The notes under the pieces were generated by a model, which did no database searches, had not been told where the DNA came from, and saw nothing but the letters and a program-made list of their open reading frames with translations. The position numbers and the translations under genes are program-made. From the NCBI GenBank assembly GCA_002352445.1, contig DEIL01000064.1, positions 26,703 to 57,222 on the forward strand: 30,520 bases of DNA, written 5' to 3'. This DNA comes from Desulfobulbaceae bacterium UBA2775 (GTDB lineage: Bacteria; Desulfobacterota; Desulfobulbia; Desulfobulbales; Desulfocapsaceae). Within the stretch, counting starts at the first letter, position 1. Every line of letters starts with the position of its first letter. Positions 1 to 7,213 of the stretch are shown here, one piece after another.

Positions 1-1596
1 AACCGCCGGCATCTCATATTAGAGAGATATAAGGAACGTCCTCAGCAGATGGCCCTTGGCACCACAGCAGATCCGGTTATGCTTGAGGTTTTTAATAACC
101 TGTTCATGTCAATCGCGGAACAGATGGGAGCAACTCTTGCCAATACCTCCTACTCCGTCAACATTAAAGAGCGTCTTGATTTTTCCTGCGCCCTATTTGA
201 TCCAAACGGGCAGCTTGTTGCCAACGCACCCCATGTTCCGGTCCATCTCGGTTCCATGGGTGAAGCGATTAAGGTGGTCATAGAGGAGAACAGCAGTACA
301 ATGCAGCCGGGAGATGTCTTTGTGCTCAATGCTCCCTATAACGGTGGCACCCACCTGCCTGATGTAACTGTTATAACGCCGGTATTCTCTGAGGATGACG
401 AACAGGTACTCTTCTATGTAGGCTCCCGTGGACATCATGCCGATATCGGTGGCCGCACCCCCGGCTCTTCACCGCCGGATAGCCGCCATATAGAAGAGGA
501 AGGTGTCCTGATAGACAATTTTCTGCTGGTGGAACAGGGCAGGCTCCGGGAAAAAGAGACCAGGGAACTGCTCGCTTCAGGCCCCTACCCCTGTCGAAAT
601 GTCGATCAGAATATGGCGGATCTTGCTGCGCAGATTGCAGCCAATGAAACAGGTGTTCGGGAACTGCGCAAGATGGTGGCGAATTTCTCCATTGATATAG
701 TCCATGCCTATATGAAACATGTCCAGGATAATGCGGAAGAGTCGGTACGAAGGGTACTGGATGTACTTAAAGACGGCAGTTTTACCTATCCTATGGATAA
801 TAACTGCCGGATAAAAGTGAATATTTCAGTCAATAGAGAGAAGAGGGAGGCAACAATTGATTTTACTGGCACCTCCCCCCAGAATAAAGGCAACTATAAT
901 GCTCCGACAGCCGTCTGTAATGCCGCGGTACTCTATGTTTTCAGAACCCTGGTGGATGACAATATACCCCTTAACGAAGGCTGTCTGAGACCGCTCCACC
1001 TCATTATTCCCCCTAAAACAATGATCAGCCCCGAATACCCAGCTGCCGTTATTTCCGGCAATACCGAAGTTTCCCAAGCCATCACTGACGCACTCTACGG
1101 AGCTTTAGGTGTACTCGCCTCCTCTCAGGGGACAATGAATAACTTTGTCTACGGCAACGAAACGCACCAGAACTATGAGACAATTTGCGGCGGCACCGGT
1201 GCGGGTCCGGATCATCCAGGCACCAGTGCAGTCCACAGCCATATGACAAACACCCGAATGACCGATCCCGAGGTTGTCGAATGGCGATTCCCTGTCCGGG
1301 TCGAGTCCTTTTCGATTCGCCATGATTCCGGGGGGAAGGGGAAATTTGCAGGGGGTGATGGCGTGACGAGAAAAATACGTTTTCTGGAACCGATGACCGC
1401 AACCATCCTCTCCTCCCATCGACAAACTGAACCATACGGTCTTGAAGGAGGGCAACCAGGGAAAAAAGGTGAGAATCTTGTACTCAAAAAAGATGGCACA
1501 AAAATAACACTCAAGGGCAATGATGAGATTTTGATGTCTCCTGATGATATTTTTATCATCAAAACTCCTGGCGGTGGGGGTTTTGGTTCCGTTTAA
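1..1596 (+). CDS. 5-oxoprolinase / hydantoinase B domain (3' part of a gene running off the left edge)
   Basis: The frame is open from base 1, with no stop before the first internal ATG at 49, so the true start lies outside the window. The visible 531 residues are a complete hydantoinase B/oxoprolinase (HyuB) domain. The residues just before it (NRRHLILERYKERPQQ) resemble the linker that joins HyuA to HyuB in fused 5-oxoprolinases of about 1200 residues. Family hallmarks include an HADIGG motif near residue 145 and a glycine-rich C-terminus (TPGGGGFG). The family hydrolyses 5-oxoproline or hydantoin-like rings with ATP, where the A half binds ATP and the B half cleaves the ring. No strong terminator follows. 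A separate hyuB gene starting at ATG 49 is possible, but no ribosome site is seen there. The exact substrate cannot be told. Confidence 0.85.
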   Translation, partial: NRRHLILERYKERPQQMALGTTADPVMLEVFNNLFMSIAEQMGATLANTSYSVNIKERLDFSCALFDPNGQLVANAPHVPVHLGSMGEAIKVVIEENSSTMQPGDVFVLNAPYNGGTHLPDVTVITPVFSEDDEQVLFYVGSRGHHADIGGRTPGSSPPDSRHIEEEGVLIDNFLLVEQGRLREKETRELLASGPYPCRNVDQNMADLAAQIAANETGVRELRKMVANFSIDIVHAYMKHVQDNAEESVRRVLDVLKDGSFTYPMDNNCRIKVNISVNREKREATIDFTGTSPQNKGNYNAPTAVCNAAVLYVFRTLVDDNIPLNEGCLRPLHLIIPPKTMISPEYPAAVISGNTEVSQAITDALYGALGVLASSQGTMNNFVYGNETHQNYETICGGTGAGPDHPGTSAVHSHMTNTRMTDPEVVEWRFPVRVESFSIRHDSGGKGKFAGGDGVTRKIRFLEPMTATILSSHRQTEPYGLEGGQPGKKGENLVLKKDGTKITLKGNDEILMSPDDIFIIKTPGGGGFGSV

Positions 1597-1719
1597 AATC
1601 AAGGGATGATATTTTCCATCAACACTACTAATACAAAAATGAGCCATCATTCATTCCTTGAGCTGGATTCCTTGCAGACATTATGGTATCTTCCCCTTTG
1701 CTCGAGACAAAATTAGCTG

Positions 1720-1733
1720 TTTTACGACGCCAT
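1720..1733. repeat. short relic of the same repeat before mdh
   Basis: TTTTACGACGCCAT is the exact reverse complement of 19194-19207. At 14 bases it may be the right end of an eroded copy. Chance cannot be excluded. Confidence 0.3.
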
Positions 1734-1756
1734 AAAAAAATCTAAGGAGACTTCAC

Positions 1757-2734
1757 ATGAAAACCCCAGTACGTGTTGCAATAACCGGTGCCGCCGGTCA
1801 GATCAGCTACTCTCTTATCTTTCGTATTGCAGCAGGTGATATGTTAGGAAAAGATCAACCCGTCATCCTGCAGCTTTTGGAAATTCCTCCAGCCATGGGA
1901 GCCCTTCAGGGGGTAGTCATGGAGCTTAATGACTGCGCCTTTCCTCTGGTGGCAGGCATCGTCACTAGCGATGACCCTAGTGTCGCTTTCAAAGACGTTG
2001 ATTTTGCCCTCCTCGTCGGCTCAAAACCCCGTGGCCCAGGCATGGAACGAGCCGATCTCCTCAAGGATAATGGTGCAATTTTCACCGTCCAGGGCAAGGC
2101 GCTCAATGATAACGCCAATCCCAATGTAAAAATTCTGGTTGTTGGAAATCCGGCCAACACCAATGCTTTTATCGCCATGAAAAATGCACCGGACCTCAAC
2201 CCGCGCAACTTCACATCAATGATGCGCCTTGACCATAACCGCTCTCTTTCCCAGGTTGCTGACAAGACTGGAAGCCACAGCACCAAGATTGAGCAGATGG
2301 TTGTCTGGGGGAATCACTCTGCAACTCAGTTCCCCGATATCAGCTATGCAACCGTGGACGGAAAACCTGTTCAGGATAAGGTGAATAACGACTGGTATGT
2401 AAATAATTTTATTCCCACCGTACAGCAACGCGGTGCAGCGATCATCAAGGCCAGAGGAGCATCCAGTGCAGCCTCTGCAGCCTCTGCAGCAGTTGACCAT
2501 ATGAGAAGCTGGGCACTTGGTTCAGACGGAGGTTGGGTCAGTATGGGTGTCTTTAGCGGCAGCAACAGCTATGGCATTGACCAGGATCTTATGTTTGCTC
2601 TGCCCATCACCTGTGAGAATGGTGAATGGAAAGAGGTTACAGGACTTGAAATCAGTGACTTTGCCCGTAAAATGATCTCTGCCACTGAAGAGGAACTGCT
2701 TTCTGAAAGAGAGGCCGTTGCCGAACTGCTGTAG
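1757..2734 (+). CDS. mdh: malate dehydrogenase (cytosolic/type 2, NAD-dependent)
   Basis: This 325-residue protein interconverts malate and oxaloacetate in the cytoplasm, in the TCA cycle. The Rossmann loop is GAAGQIS (11-17), and Glu42 at the end of beta-2 (LLEIPP) fits NAD rather than NADP. The substrate and catalytic residues sit at the family numbering: Arg92 and Arg98 (PRGPGMER), Asn131 (GNPANTN), Asp159 and Arg162 (LDHNR) and His187 (WGNHS). Length is typical of the group. A good ribosome site, AAGGAGA at 1744-1750, precedes ATG 1757. The gene stands alone between the oxoprolinase and a methyltransferase, so no special pathway link is implied. Confidence 0.97.
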   Translation: MKTPVRVAITGAAGQISYSLIFRIAAGDMLGKDQPVILQLLEIPPAMGALQGVVMELNDCAFPLVAGIVTSDDPSVAFKDVDFALLVGSKPRGPGMERADLLKDNGAIFTVQGKALNDNANPNVKILVVGNPANTNAFIAMKNAPDLNPRNFTSMMRLDHNRSLSQVADKTGSHSTKIEQMVVWGNHSATQFPDISYATVDGKPVQDKVNNDWYVNNFIPTVQQRGAAIIKARGASSAASAASAAVDHMRSWALGSDGGWVSMGVFSGSNSYGIDQDLMFALPITCENGEWKEVTGLEISDFARKMISATEEELLSEREAVAELL

Positions 2735-2772
2735 CAGTCAAATGACTCCTCTAACACCCATGAAATGATTTC

Positions 2773-2796
2773 ACAACGATGACACCGCTTCGTTGT
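2773..2796 (+). terminator. weak stem-loop after mdh
   Basis: Seven-base arms ACAACGA and TCGTTGT flank a 10-base loop and are followed by TATTAAA rather than a T run. This may be a weak terminator for mdh. The short stem makes it uncertain. Confidence 0.3.
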
Positions 2797-2832
2797 TATT
2801 AAAGTACCCATCGACACCAGGCTACCCCCAAA

Positions 2833-3606
2833 ATGCCCGATAAATTCTCTCGAGAAGCGATCTATATCCCTGCTAAGATTAAAAAAGGGGTCAGTCGCTG
2901 GAACCAGTGTTCCGATACTCTTAACAAGATTAACCCGGAATTACTGCAAGGTCCAATGCTGGATTTTGGCTGTGGTGTCGGGTACTTTGTTTTGGAAGGG
3001 CTGTGTCGGGAAATGGACATCTGGGGAGTTGATCAATTTTTTGGAAAAATAAAGCGCTACAGAAAATTGATAGACTATACTTCGAAGCCAAAGAAATGGA
3101 GGGAACGCTGTCTGGTTGGCGATGGTGTGATTCTGCCCTTTTCCTCGGAGTGTTTCGATTTTGTCAGTTCCTGGTGGGTGTTTGAACATATTATAACTCC
3201 CGGAGAGGTTATCAGGGAAATGGTACGTGTTACCCGCCCTGGGGGAGTTATTATGATTCGCGCTCAAGATGCCCGTACCAGCTGGGAAGGACACTGTAAG
3301 ATCCCGTGGATTCCCTATCTGCCCAGTCGACTTGCACGAGCCTGGATTGAAGAGTTCGGTAAATCTCCCTCCCTGTATGAGGGAGTTTATGACATAACCC
3401 AGCCGCAGGTCATCGCTATTTTTGAGTCTCTGGGATGCAGAATAGTTGTTAAGTCGGAACCACCGCAGCCCATGATTGGTGGCCATCACCATCTCTGTAC
3501 TGAACAGAATGTCAGGCAGATGGCCCGGCAGATCAAAGCCGAAATGGACAGAGGTGAATGGATAGCAAGACAAGAGGGGTTGTATGTTTATGCGCAAAAA
3601 TGCTGA
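2833..3606 (+). CDS. class I SAM-dependent methyltransferase, substrate unknown
   Basis: The 257-residue protein has the Rossmann-type methyltransferase fold. Motif I is MLDFGCGVGYF (42-52), the ribose-binding acidic residue is Asp67 (WGVDQFF), and Asp97 in VGDGVILPF is the adenine contact. Motif IV follows as FDFVSSWWVFEHI (108-120), and post-motif PGGVIMIR is near 136-143. This is the Methyltransf_11 (UbiE/COQ5-like) type. The C-terminal half carries a SWEGH segment and HHHLCTEQNVRQM, which I cannot match to a known substrate group. The start is poorly supported: only a weak purine stretch lies upstream of ATG 2833. Neighbours give no clue to the methyl acceptor. Confidence 0.85.
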   Translation: MPDKFSREAIYIPAKIKKGVSRWNQCSDTLNKINPELLQGPMLDFGCGVGYFVLEGLCREMDIWGVDQFFGKIKRYRKLIDYTSKPKKWRERCLVGDGVILPFSSECFDFVSSWWVFEHIITPGEVIREMVRVTRPGGVIMIRAQDARTSWEGHCKIPWIPYLPSRLARAWIEEFGKSPSLYEGVYDITQPQVIAIFESLGCRIVVKSEPPQPMIGGHHHLCTEQNVRQMARQIKAEMDRGEWIARQEGLYVYAQKC

Positions 3607-3683
3607 TGGATTGTCTCCATAGAACCTTTTTTCTTTTCGCCATACAAAGACATAACTATTTGTTTATGCTTGAATTGTTGGTT

Positions 3684-4463
3684 CTATTTTCTTTTAAACA
3701 CATCCAGGCGGCGACGTAGCTCGGGCGCCGAAAACGCCGTACGGCGATGCCGTTCCATTTCCTGAATCACATCCGGGGTTGTTGCCGACCCATTTTCAAT
3801 CTGGTCGATAGTGTACTTTGTACCCAGAACAGCCAGAGGAGCGTTTGCTGTAACTGCTTTTGCCAGTTGCAATACACGATCCTCTAATTCTGTCTCTTCC
3901 ACCAATTCATCGACGATACCGCAGGTTATAGATTGTTCGTCTGAAAATGTGCGGGCCGTGAGAAACAGGCGTCTGGTGGTCTGACATCCCAATTTAGAAA
4001 TGAATCGGGAAATTCCTGACGCACTGTACACCAGCCCCAGTCGACAGGGGGGCATGGCCACACAAATTCCTTTTCGGGCCACTCTGAAATCACAGGCCAA
4101 AGCTAAATCCAGGCCTCCGCCATAGGCGTCGCCATTGAGCGCAGCAATTATTGGTACCGGGATTTTTTTAAGTGCGTCGATCACTCGTTCAAAGCGAAGA
4201 TCAGGTAACGGGTCGTCGAGTGACTGATCCGGGTCAATGCAGGTGATATCATATCCTGCACAGAAACTGTCACCGCCGTCACCCGTGAGTACCACTGCAC
4301 GAATGTCCTGTTGAGATATATAGTCTGCAGTTTCCACAAAAATATCGATCAAGCGGTTATTGAATGCGTTGCGTTTTGCAGGCCGCACAATTGTAATGTG
4401 GCCCACGTCCTCGGATATCTGCAATTGAATATTGCCTTTTTCGGCTGGGTTTTGCTTAATCAT
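3684..4463 (-). CDS. crotonase-superfamily protein lacking both hydratase glutamates
   Basis: The 259-residue protein is an enoyl-CoA hydratase/isomerase-fold family member. The oxyanion-hole segments FCAGYD (67-72) and NGDAYGGGLDLA (110-121) are clear, so acyl-CoA binding is likely. In rat enoyl-CoA hydratase the acid/base residues are Glu144 and Glu164. By alignment these correspond here to Asp119 (GGGLD) and Pro139 (MPPCRLGLVYSASG). The MPP.RLGLVYS form occurs in a known subgroup and resembles the decarboxylase-type crotonase YgfG, so a simple hydratase is doubtful. The gene is divergent from the acyl-CoA dehydrogenase and shares its 212-bp upstream region, which carries a promoter/operator. 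It probably belongs to the same acyl-CoA pathway. Confidence 0.88.
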   Translation of the reverse strand: MIKQNPAEKGNIQLQISEDVGHITIVRPAKRNAFNNRLIDIFVETADYISQQDIRAVVLTGDGGDSFCAGYDITCIDPDQSLDDPLPDLRFERVIDALKKIPVPIIAALNGDAYGGGLDLALACDFRVARKGICVAMPPCRLGLVYSASGISRFISKLGCQTTRRLFLTARTFSDEQSITCGIVDELVEETELEDRVLQLAKAVTANAPLAVLGTKYTIDQIENGSATTPDVIQEMERHRRTAFSAPELRRRLDVFKRK

Positions 4464-4552
4464 GACATTAAAAAAATCGGTGGTAAGTGAGTAGTAAGTG
4501 GCTGCTCAGCAGAAATTTTCCAAAAAAAAAATAACCGCAGTTTATTTAAATG

Positions 4553-4608
4553 TTGATTTCTTATCAAGGTCTAATATAGATTAAGTCTTAACTTATATAA
4601 AATCTTAA
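4553..4608 (+). promoter_or_regulatory. promoter with operator-like repeat, copy 1 (acyl-CoA dehydrogenase)
   Basis: A -35-like TTGATT (4553-4558), an 18-base spacer and a -10-like TAGATT (4577-4582) are followed by an operator-like stretch. That stretch has an 11-bp palindrome, TTAAG-T-CTTAA (4581-4591), and a further CTTAA (4604-4608). The 33 bases at 4576-4608 match 6591-6623 at 32 positions, and the -35/-10 layout is the same in both. The site lies between the divergent crotonase and dehydrogenase genes. The binding protein is inferred to be one of the two nearby XRE-cupin regulators. Confidence 0.65.
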
Positions 4609-4675
4609 CATAACCGTAGCCGTGATAGTATGCAACATGATCTGTTTTCAAACATGAAAAGAAAAGGAGAATATT

Positions 4676-5824
4676 TTGAACTTCGATTTATCTAAAGAAC
4701 AGAAAATGATCCAAAAAGAAGTCCGAAAATTTGCCAAAAAGGAAATTGCCCCTGTAGCAACTGAACTTGACGAAAAGGAGGAGTTTTCTGTTGAAATAAC
4801 AAAAAAGATGGGGGAAATCGGCCTTTTCGGCATGTTTGTCTCAGATGAGTATGAAGGCCAGGGAATGGATTACATCTCATACATCATCGCAGTTGAAGAA
4901 CTTGCAAGAGTAGACGGCTCCCAGGCAGCAACGGTTGCAGCAGGAAATTCACTGGGTATAGGTCCTCTATACTATTTCGGAACCGAAGAGCAGAAACAAA
5001 AATATCTACCAAAACTATGCAGCGGCAACTACCTGTGGGGATTTGGATTAACCGAACCCACCGCAGGATCAGATGCGGGAGGAAGCAAGACAACTGCAAA
5101 GCAGGATGGTGATGACTGGATCATCAACGGATCAAAAATATTTATTACCAATGCTTCCTGCGATCTTACGCTTGGAGTTACCGTTCAGGCTATTACAGGA
5201 ACAAAGGATAACGGCAAACCGGAATATTCCTGTTTCATCGTTGAGAGTGGAACCAAAGGGTTCAAAGCTGTTTCAATGCATAAAAAAATGATGTGGAGAG
5301 CATCAAATACGGCTGAGCTTTATTTCGACAATGTACGTGTTCCAAAAGAAAATTTATTAGGAAACAAAGGTGACGGTTTCCATCAGATGCTGAAAACCCT
5401 TGACGGTGGAAGACTTTCCATTGGTGCCATGGGACTTGGCGGAGCACAGGGAGCTTATGAACAGGCTCTTAAATATGCAAAACAGAGAAAACAGTTTGAT
5501 CAGCCAATCAGTAAATTTCAGGCCATTGCATTTAAACTTGCCGATTGTGCTATTGAAATAGAATGTGCAAGAAATCTTCTCTATAAAGCCTGCTGGCTTA
5601 AAAATGAAGGAAGACCCTATGAAAAAGAAGCTGCAATGGGCAAACTTTACTGCTCTGAGGTTATGGGACGTGTGGCTAACCATGCTGTTCAGATCCATGG
5701 CGGATACGGACTTATGAAGGAATATGATGTGGAACGTTTCTACCGTGACCAGAAGCTGCTCGATATAGGAGAAGGCACATCTGAAATTCAGCGAATTGTA
5801 ATCTCACGTCACATAGGCTGCTGA
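4676..5824 (+). CDS. acyl-CoA dehydrogenase (short-chain/butyryl-CoA type)
   Basis: The 382-residue FAD flavoprotein oxidises an acyl-CoA to the 2-enoyl-CoA, passing electrons to electron-transfer flavoprotein. The three family domains are in order: an N-terminal helical domain, a middle beta domain (GLTEPTAGSDAGG near 123-135) and a C-terminal helical domain with RKQFDQPISKFQ. The catalytic base is Glu366 in IGEGTSEIQR, the position used by short-chain and butyryl-CoA dehydrogenases. The start is TTG 4676, chosen for the strong AAGGAG site 6 bases upstream. It is preceded by a promoter copied before the second regulator. No etfAB lies nearby. The chain-length preference is inferred only. Confidence 0.93.
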   Translation: MNFDLSKEQKMIQKEVRKFAKKEIAPVATELDEKEEFSVEITKKMGEIGLFGMFVSDEYEGQGMDYISYIIAVEELARVDGSQAATVAAGNSLGIGPLYYFGTEEQKQKYLPKLCSGNYLWGFGLTEPTAGSDAGGSKTTAKQDGDDWIINGSKIFITNASCDLTLGVTVQAITGTKDNGKPEYSCFIVESGTKGFKAVSMHKKMMWRASNTAELYFDNVRVPKENLLGNKGDGFHQMLKTLDGGRLSIGAMGLGGAQGAYEQALKYAKQRKQFDQPISKFQAIAFKLADCAIEIECARNLLYKACWLKNEGRPYEKEAAMGKLYCSEVMGRVANHAVQIHGGYGLMKEYDVERFYRDQKLLDIGEGTSEIQRIVISRHIGC

Positions 5825-5830
5825 TACAAA

Positions 5831-5871
5831 ATGAAAGTCTTGGTCTGTCCTGCCTTACTTAAGACTTTCAT
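5831..5871 (+). promoter_or_regulatory. perfect 11-bp stem-loop before the first XRE regulator
   Basis: The arms ATGAAAGTCTT (5831-5841) and AAGACTTTCAT (5861-5871) are perfectly complementary around a 19-base loop. The right arm with its flank reads TTAAGACTT, the exact reverse complement of AAGTCTTAA in the two operator-like repeats. It may be an operator for autoregulation, or an attenuating hairpin between the dehydrogenase and regulator genes. There is no T run, so a classic terminator is less likely. Confidence 0.5.
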
Positions 5872-5895
5872 AAAACACTTAATTGAGGAGTTGCC

Positions 5896-6534
5896 ATGAT
5901 TCCTGACGACAAAAACCCCTATGATAATGTTGACTTTTTCGAAAATCTTACTGGTGAAATAAGCACTCAGGAAGAGCGAAATGTAGAGGAAGTAGGAAAA
6001 CGAATACAGGAGTTAAGAGAAGAAAAAGGAGTTTCGATTGAAGAGTTGTCCAAAATGACCGGGTTTTCACCGAAAAGACTTCTAAATATTGAAAGCGGTT
6101 CCCTTAAACCCCAACTTGGAACTGTAATGAAGCTATCAAAAGCTCTTGATAGTGCTTTTGGAAGAATTGTATCCGGTGAAGGTAATTGCCTTTATTCTAT
6201 TACAAGGCATGGTGAGCAAAAAAACGTACTTCGATCCACATCACAAAAAGATGGCAAATCTCTGTATCAGTACAAATCGCTTGCTCCAGACGTCAAGGGC
6301 AGGCATATGGAATCCTTTATTGTCCAGCTTGAAGAAAACAGAGATGGAGAAATGTCTGTCCACGATGGAGAGGAATTTATTTTTGTTTTAAACGGTACGG
6401 CACTGTTTAAAATCGGTGATGATTTTTACGACTTAAATCCAGGCGACAGTGTTTATTACCTTTCTACAACTCCACACCTTATTGCGTCAAAAGAGGGAAA
6501 AACCAGTATACTTGCAGTACTTTACGGGAAGTAA
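5896..6534 (+). CDS. XRE-family regulator with C-terminal cupin domain (first)
   Basis: The 212-residue protein has a helix-turn-helix of the lambda-repressor/XRE type at about 33-86 (VGKRIQELREEKGVSIEELS through IESGSLKPQLGTVMKLSKAL). A cupin_2 barrel follows at about 145-208, with VHDGEEFIFVLNG and LNPGDSVYYLSTTPHLIA. An N-terminal acidic tail of about 30 residues precedes the DNA-binding domain. Family members sense small organic acids or acyl-CoAs with the cupin and control neighbouring catabolic genes. A strong GAGGAG site lies upstream of ATG 5896. It sits directly downstream of the dehydrogenase and is followed by a second, unlike XRE-cupin gene. An operator-like hairpin upstream suggests autoregulation, which is inference. 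Confidence 0.9.
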   Translation: MIPDDKNPYDNVDFFENLTGEISTQEERNVEEVGKRIQELREEKGVSIEELSKMTGFSPKRLLNIESGSLKPQLGTVMKLSKALDSAFGRIVSGEGNCLYSITRHGEQKNVLRSTSQKDGKSLYQYKSLAPDVKGRHMESFIVQLEENRDGEMSVHDGEEFIFVLNGTALFKIGDDFYDLNPGDSVYYLSTTPHLIASKEGKTSILAVLYGK

Positions 6535-6567
6535 TCCAAAAATAATCACAACCGGTCCATTTTAACG

Positions 6568-6623
6568 TTGACTTTTTGTTAATGTTTAACATAGATTAAG
6601 TCTTAACTTATATGAAATCTTAA
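6568..6623 (+). promoter_or_regulatory. promoter with operator-like repeat, copy 2 (second XRE regulator)
   Basis: TTGACT (6568-6573), an 18-base spacer and TAGATT (6592-6597) form a sigma-70-like promoter. The 33 bases at 6591-6623 differ from 4576-4608 at one position and hold the same TTAAG-T-CTTAA palindrome plus a downstream CTTAA. Similarity continues more weakly into the leader (both have AGTATGCA). The operator would overlap the -10 and the transcription start, the layout of a repressor site. Confidence 0.7.
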
Positions 6624-6644
6624 TAGAAAAGTGGCTGTAGCAGT

Positions 6645-7187
6645 ATGCATATAGGTACCGTAATCAGAAAATACCGGAAGGATCGGAGCTTGACCCTTAA
6701 AAAGGTTGCAGAGAAGGCATCTGTTTCAGAAGGTTTTTTAAGCCAGGTGGAAAATGATGTAAATTCGCCGTCAGTGGACACATTGATACGGATTTGCCAG
6801 GCCATTGGTGCTGATGCCGGTGATATTCTTTCCCAAATGAGTAAACAGAAAAGGGCTGTACTCATAAAAAAATCGGAATGGGATGACATAGATTTGTCGC
6901 ATATAGGTTTTGTCACCCGGCGATTCTTCCCACCTGATTACAGATCCATAATCGATTCATCCATTTTAGTTATTGAGCCGGGACGTTCAATTCCCGCAAG
7001 AAAAAATATAAAAAATGGGCAGGAAGTGCTCTGTGTCCTAAAAGGTTCCATAGAGCTGGTGTTAAGTGATGAAATCCTTCGCATGGTTGAAGGTGACGCA
7101 GCGCATTTCTGGTCCAAACCGGAGAGTCAGAAGATTACCAACAGCAGCACGGAGCGCAGTTTCGTGTTGTGGGTCGGAACGCTTTAA
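6645..7187 (+). CDS. XRE-family regulator with C-terminal cupin domain (second)
   Basis: The 180-residue protein carries an XRE helix-turn-helix at about 5-62 (GTVIRKYRKDRSLTLKKVAE, SEGFLSQVENDVNSPSVDTL). A cupin barrel follows at about 108-178 (EPGRSIPARKNIKNGQEVLC, VEGDAAHFWS). It differs clearly from the XRE-cupin protein just upstream, so the pair is not a recent duplication. ATG 6645 has no good Shine-Dalgarno sequence; with the promoter above, the leader would be only about 40 bases and contain the operator-like repeat. The thiolase gene starts 26 bases after its stop, so it likely heads the thiolase-DUF35 transcript. Its ligand is unknown. Confidence 0.9.
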   Translation: MHIGTVIRKYRKDRSLTLKKVAEKASVSEGFLSQVENDVNSPSVDTLIRICQAIGADAGDILSQMSKQKRAVLIKKSEWDDIDLSHIGFVTRRFFPPDYRSIIDSSILVIEPGRSIPARKNIKNGQEVLCVLKGSIELVLSDEILRMVEGDAAHFWSKPESQKITNSSTERSFVLWVGTL

Positions 7188-7213
7188 CGTAAAATTTAAA
7201 AAGAGGAAACAGT

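Noticed and set aside
1105..1650. 181-residue antisense open frame in the oxoprolinase gene
   Set aside because: No family resemblance; the plus-strand gene fully explains the region.
1597..1756. Terminator after the oxoprolinase gene
   Set aside because: CAAGG/CCTTG and GATGAT/ATCAT arms are weak and interrupted, with no T run, so I do not call it.
2941..3597. 218-residue open frame antisense to the methyltransferase
   Set aside because: Its coding strand overlaps a well-supported gene and the translation shows no recognisable domain.
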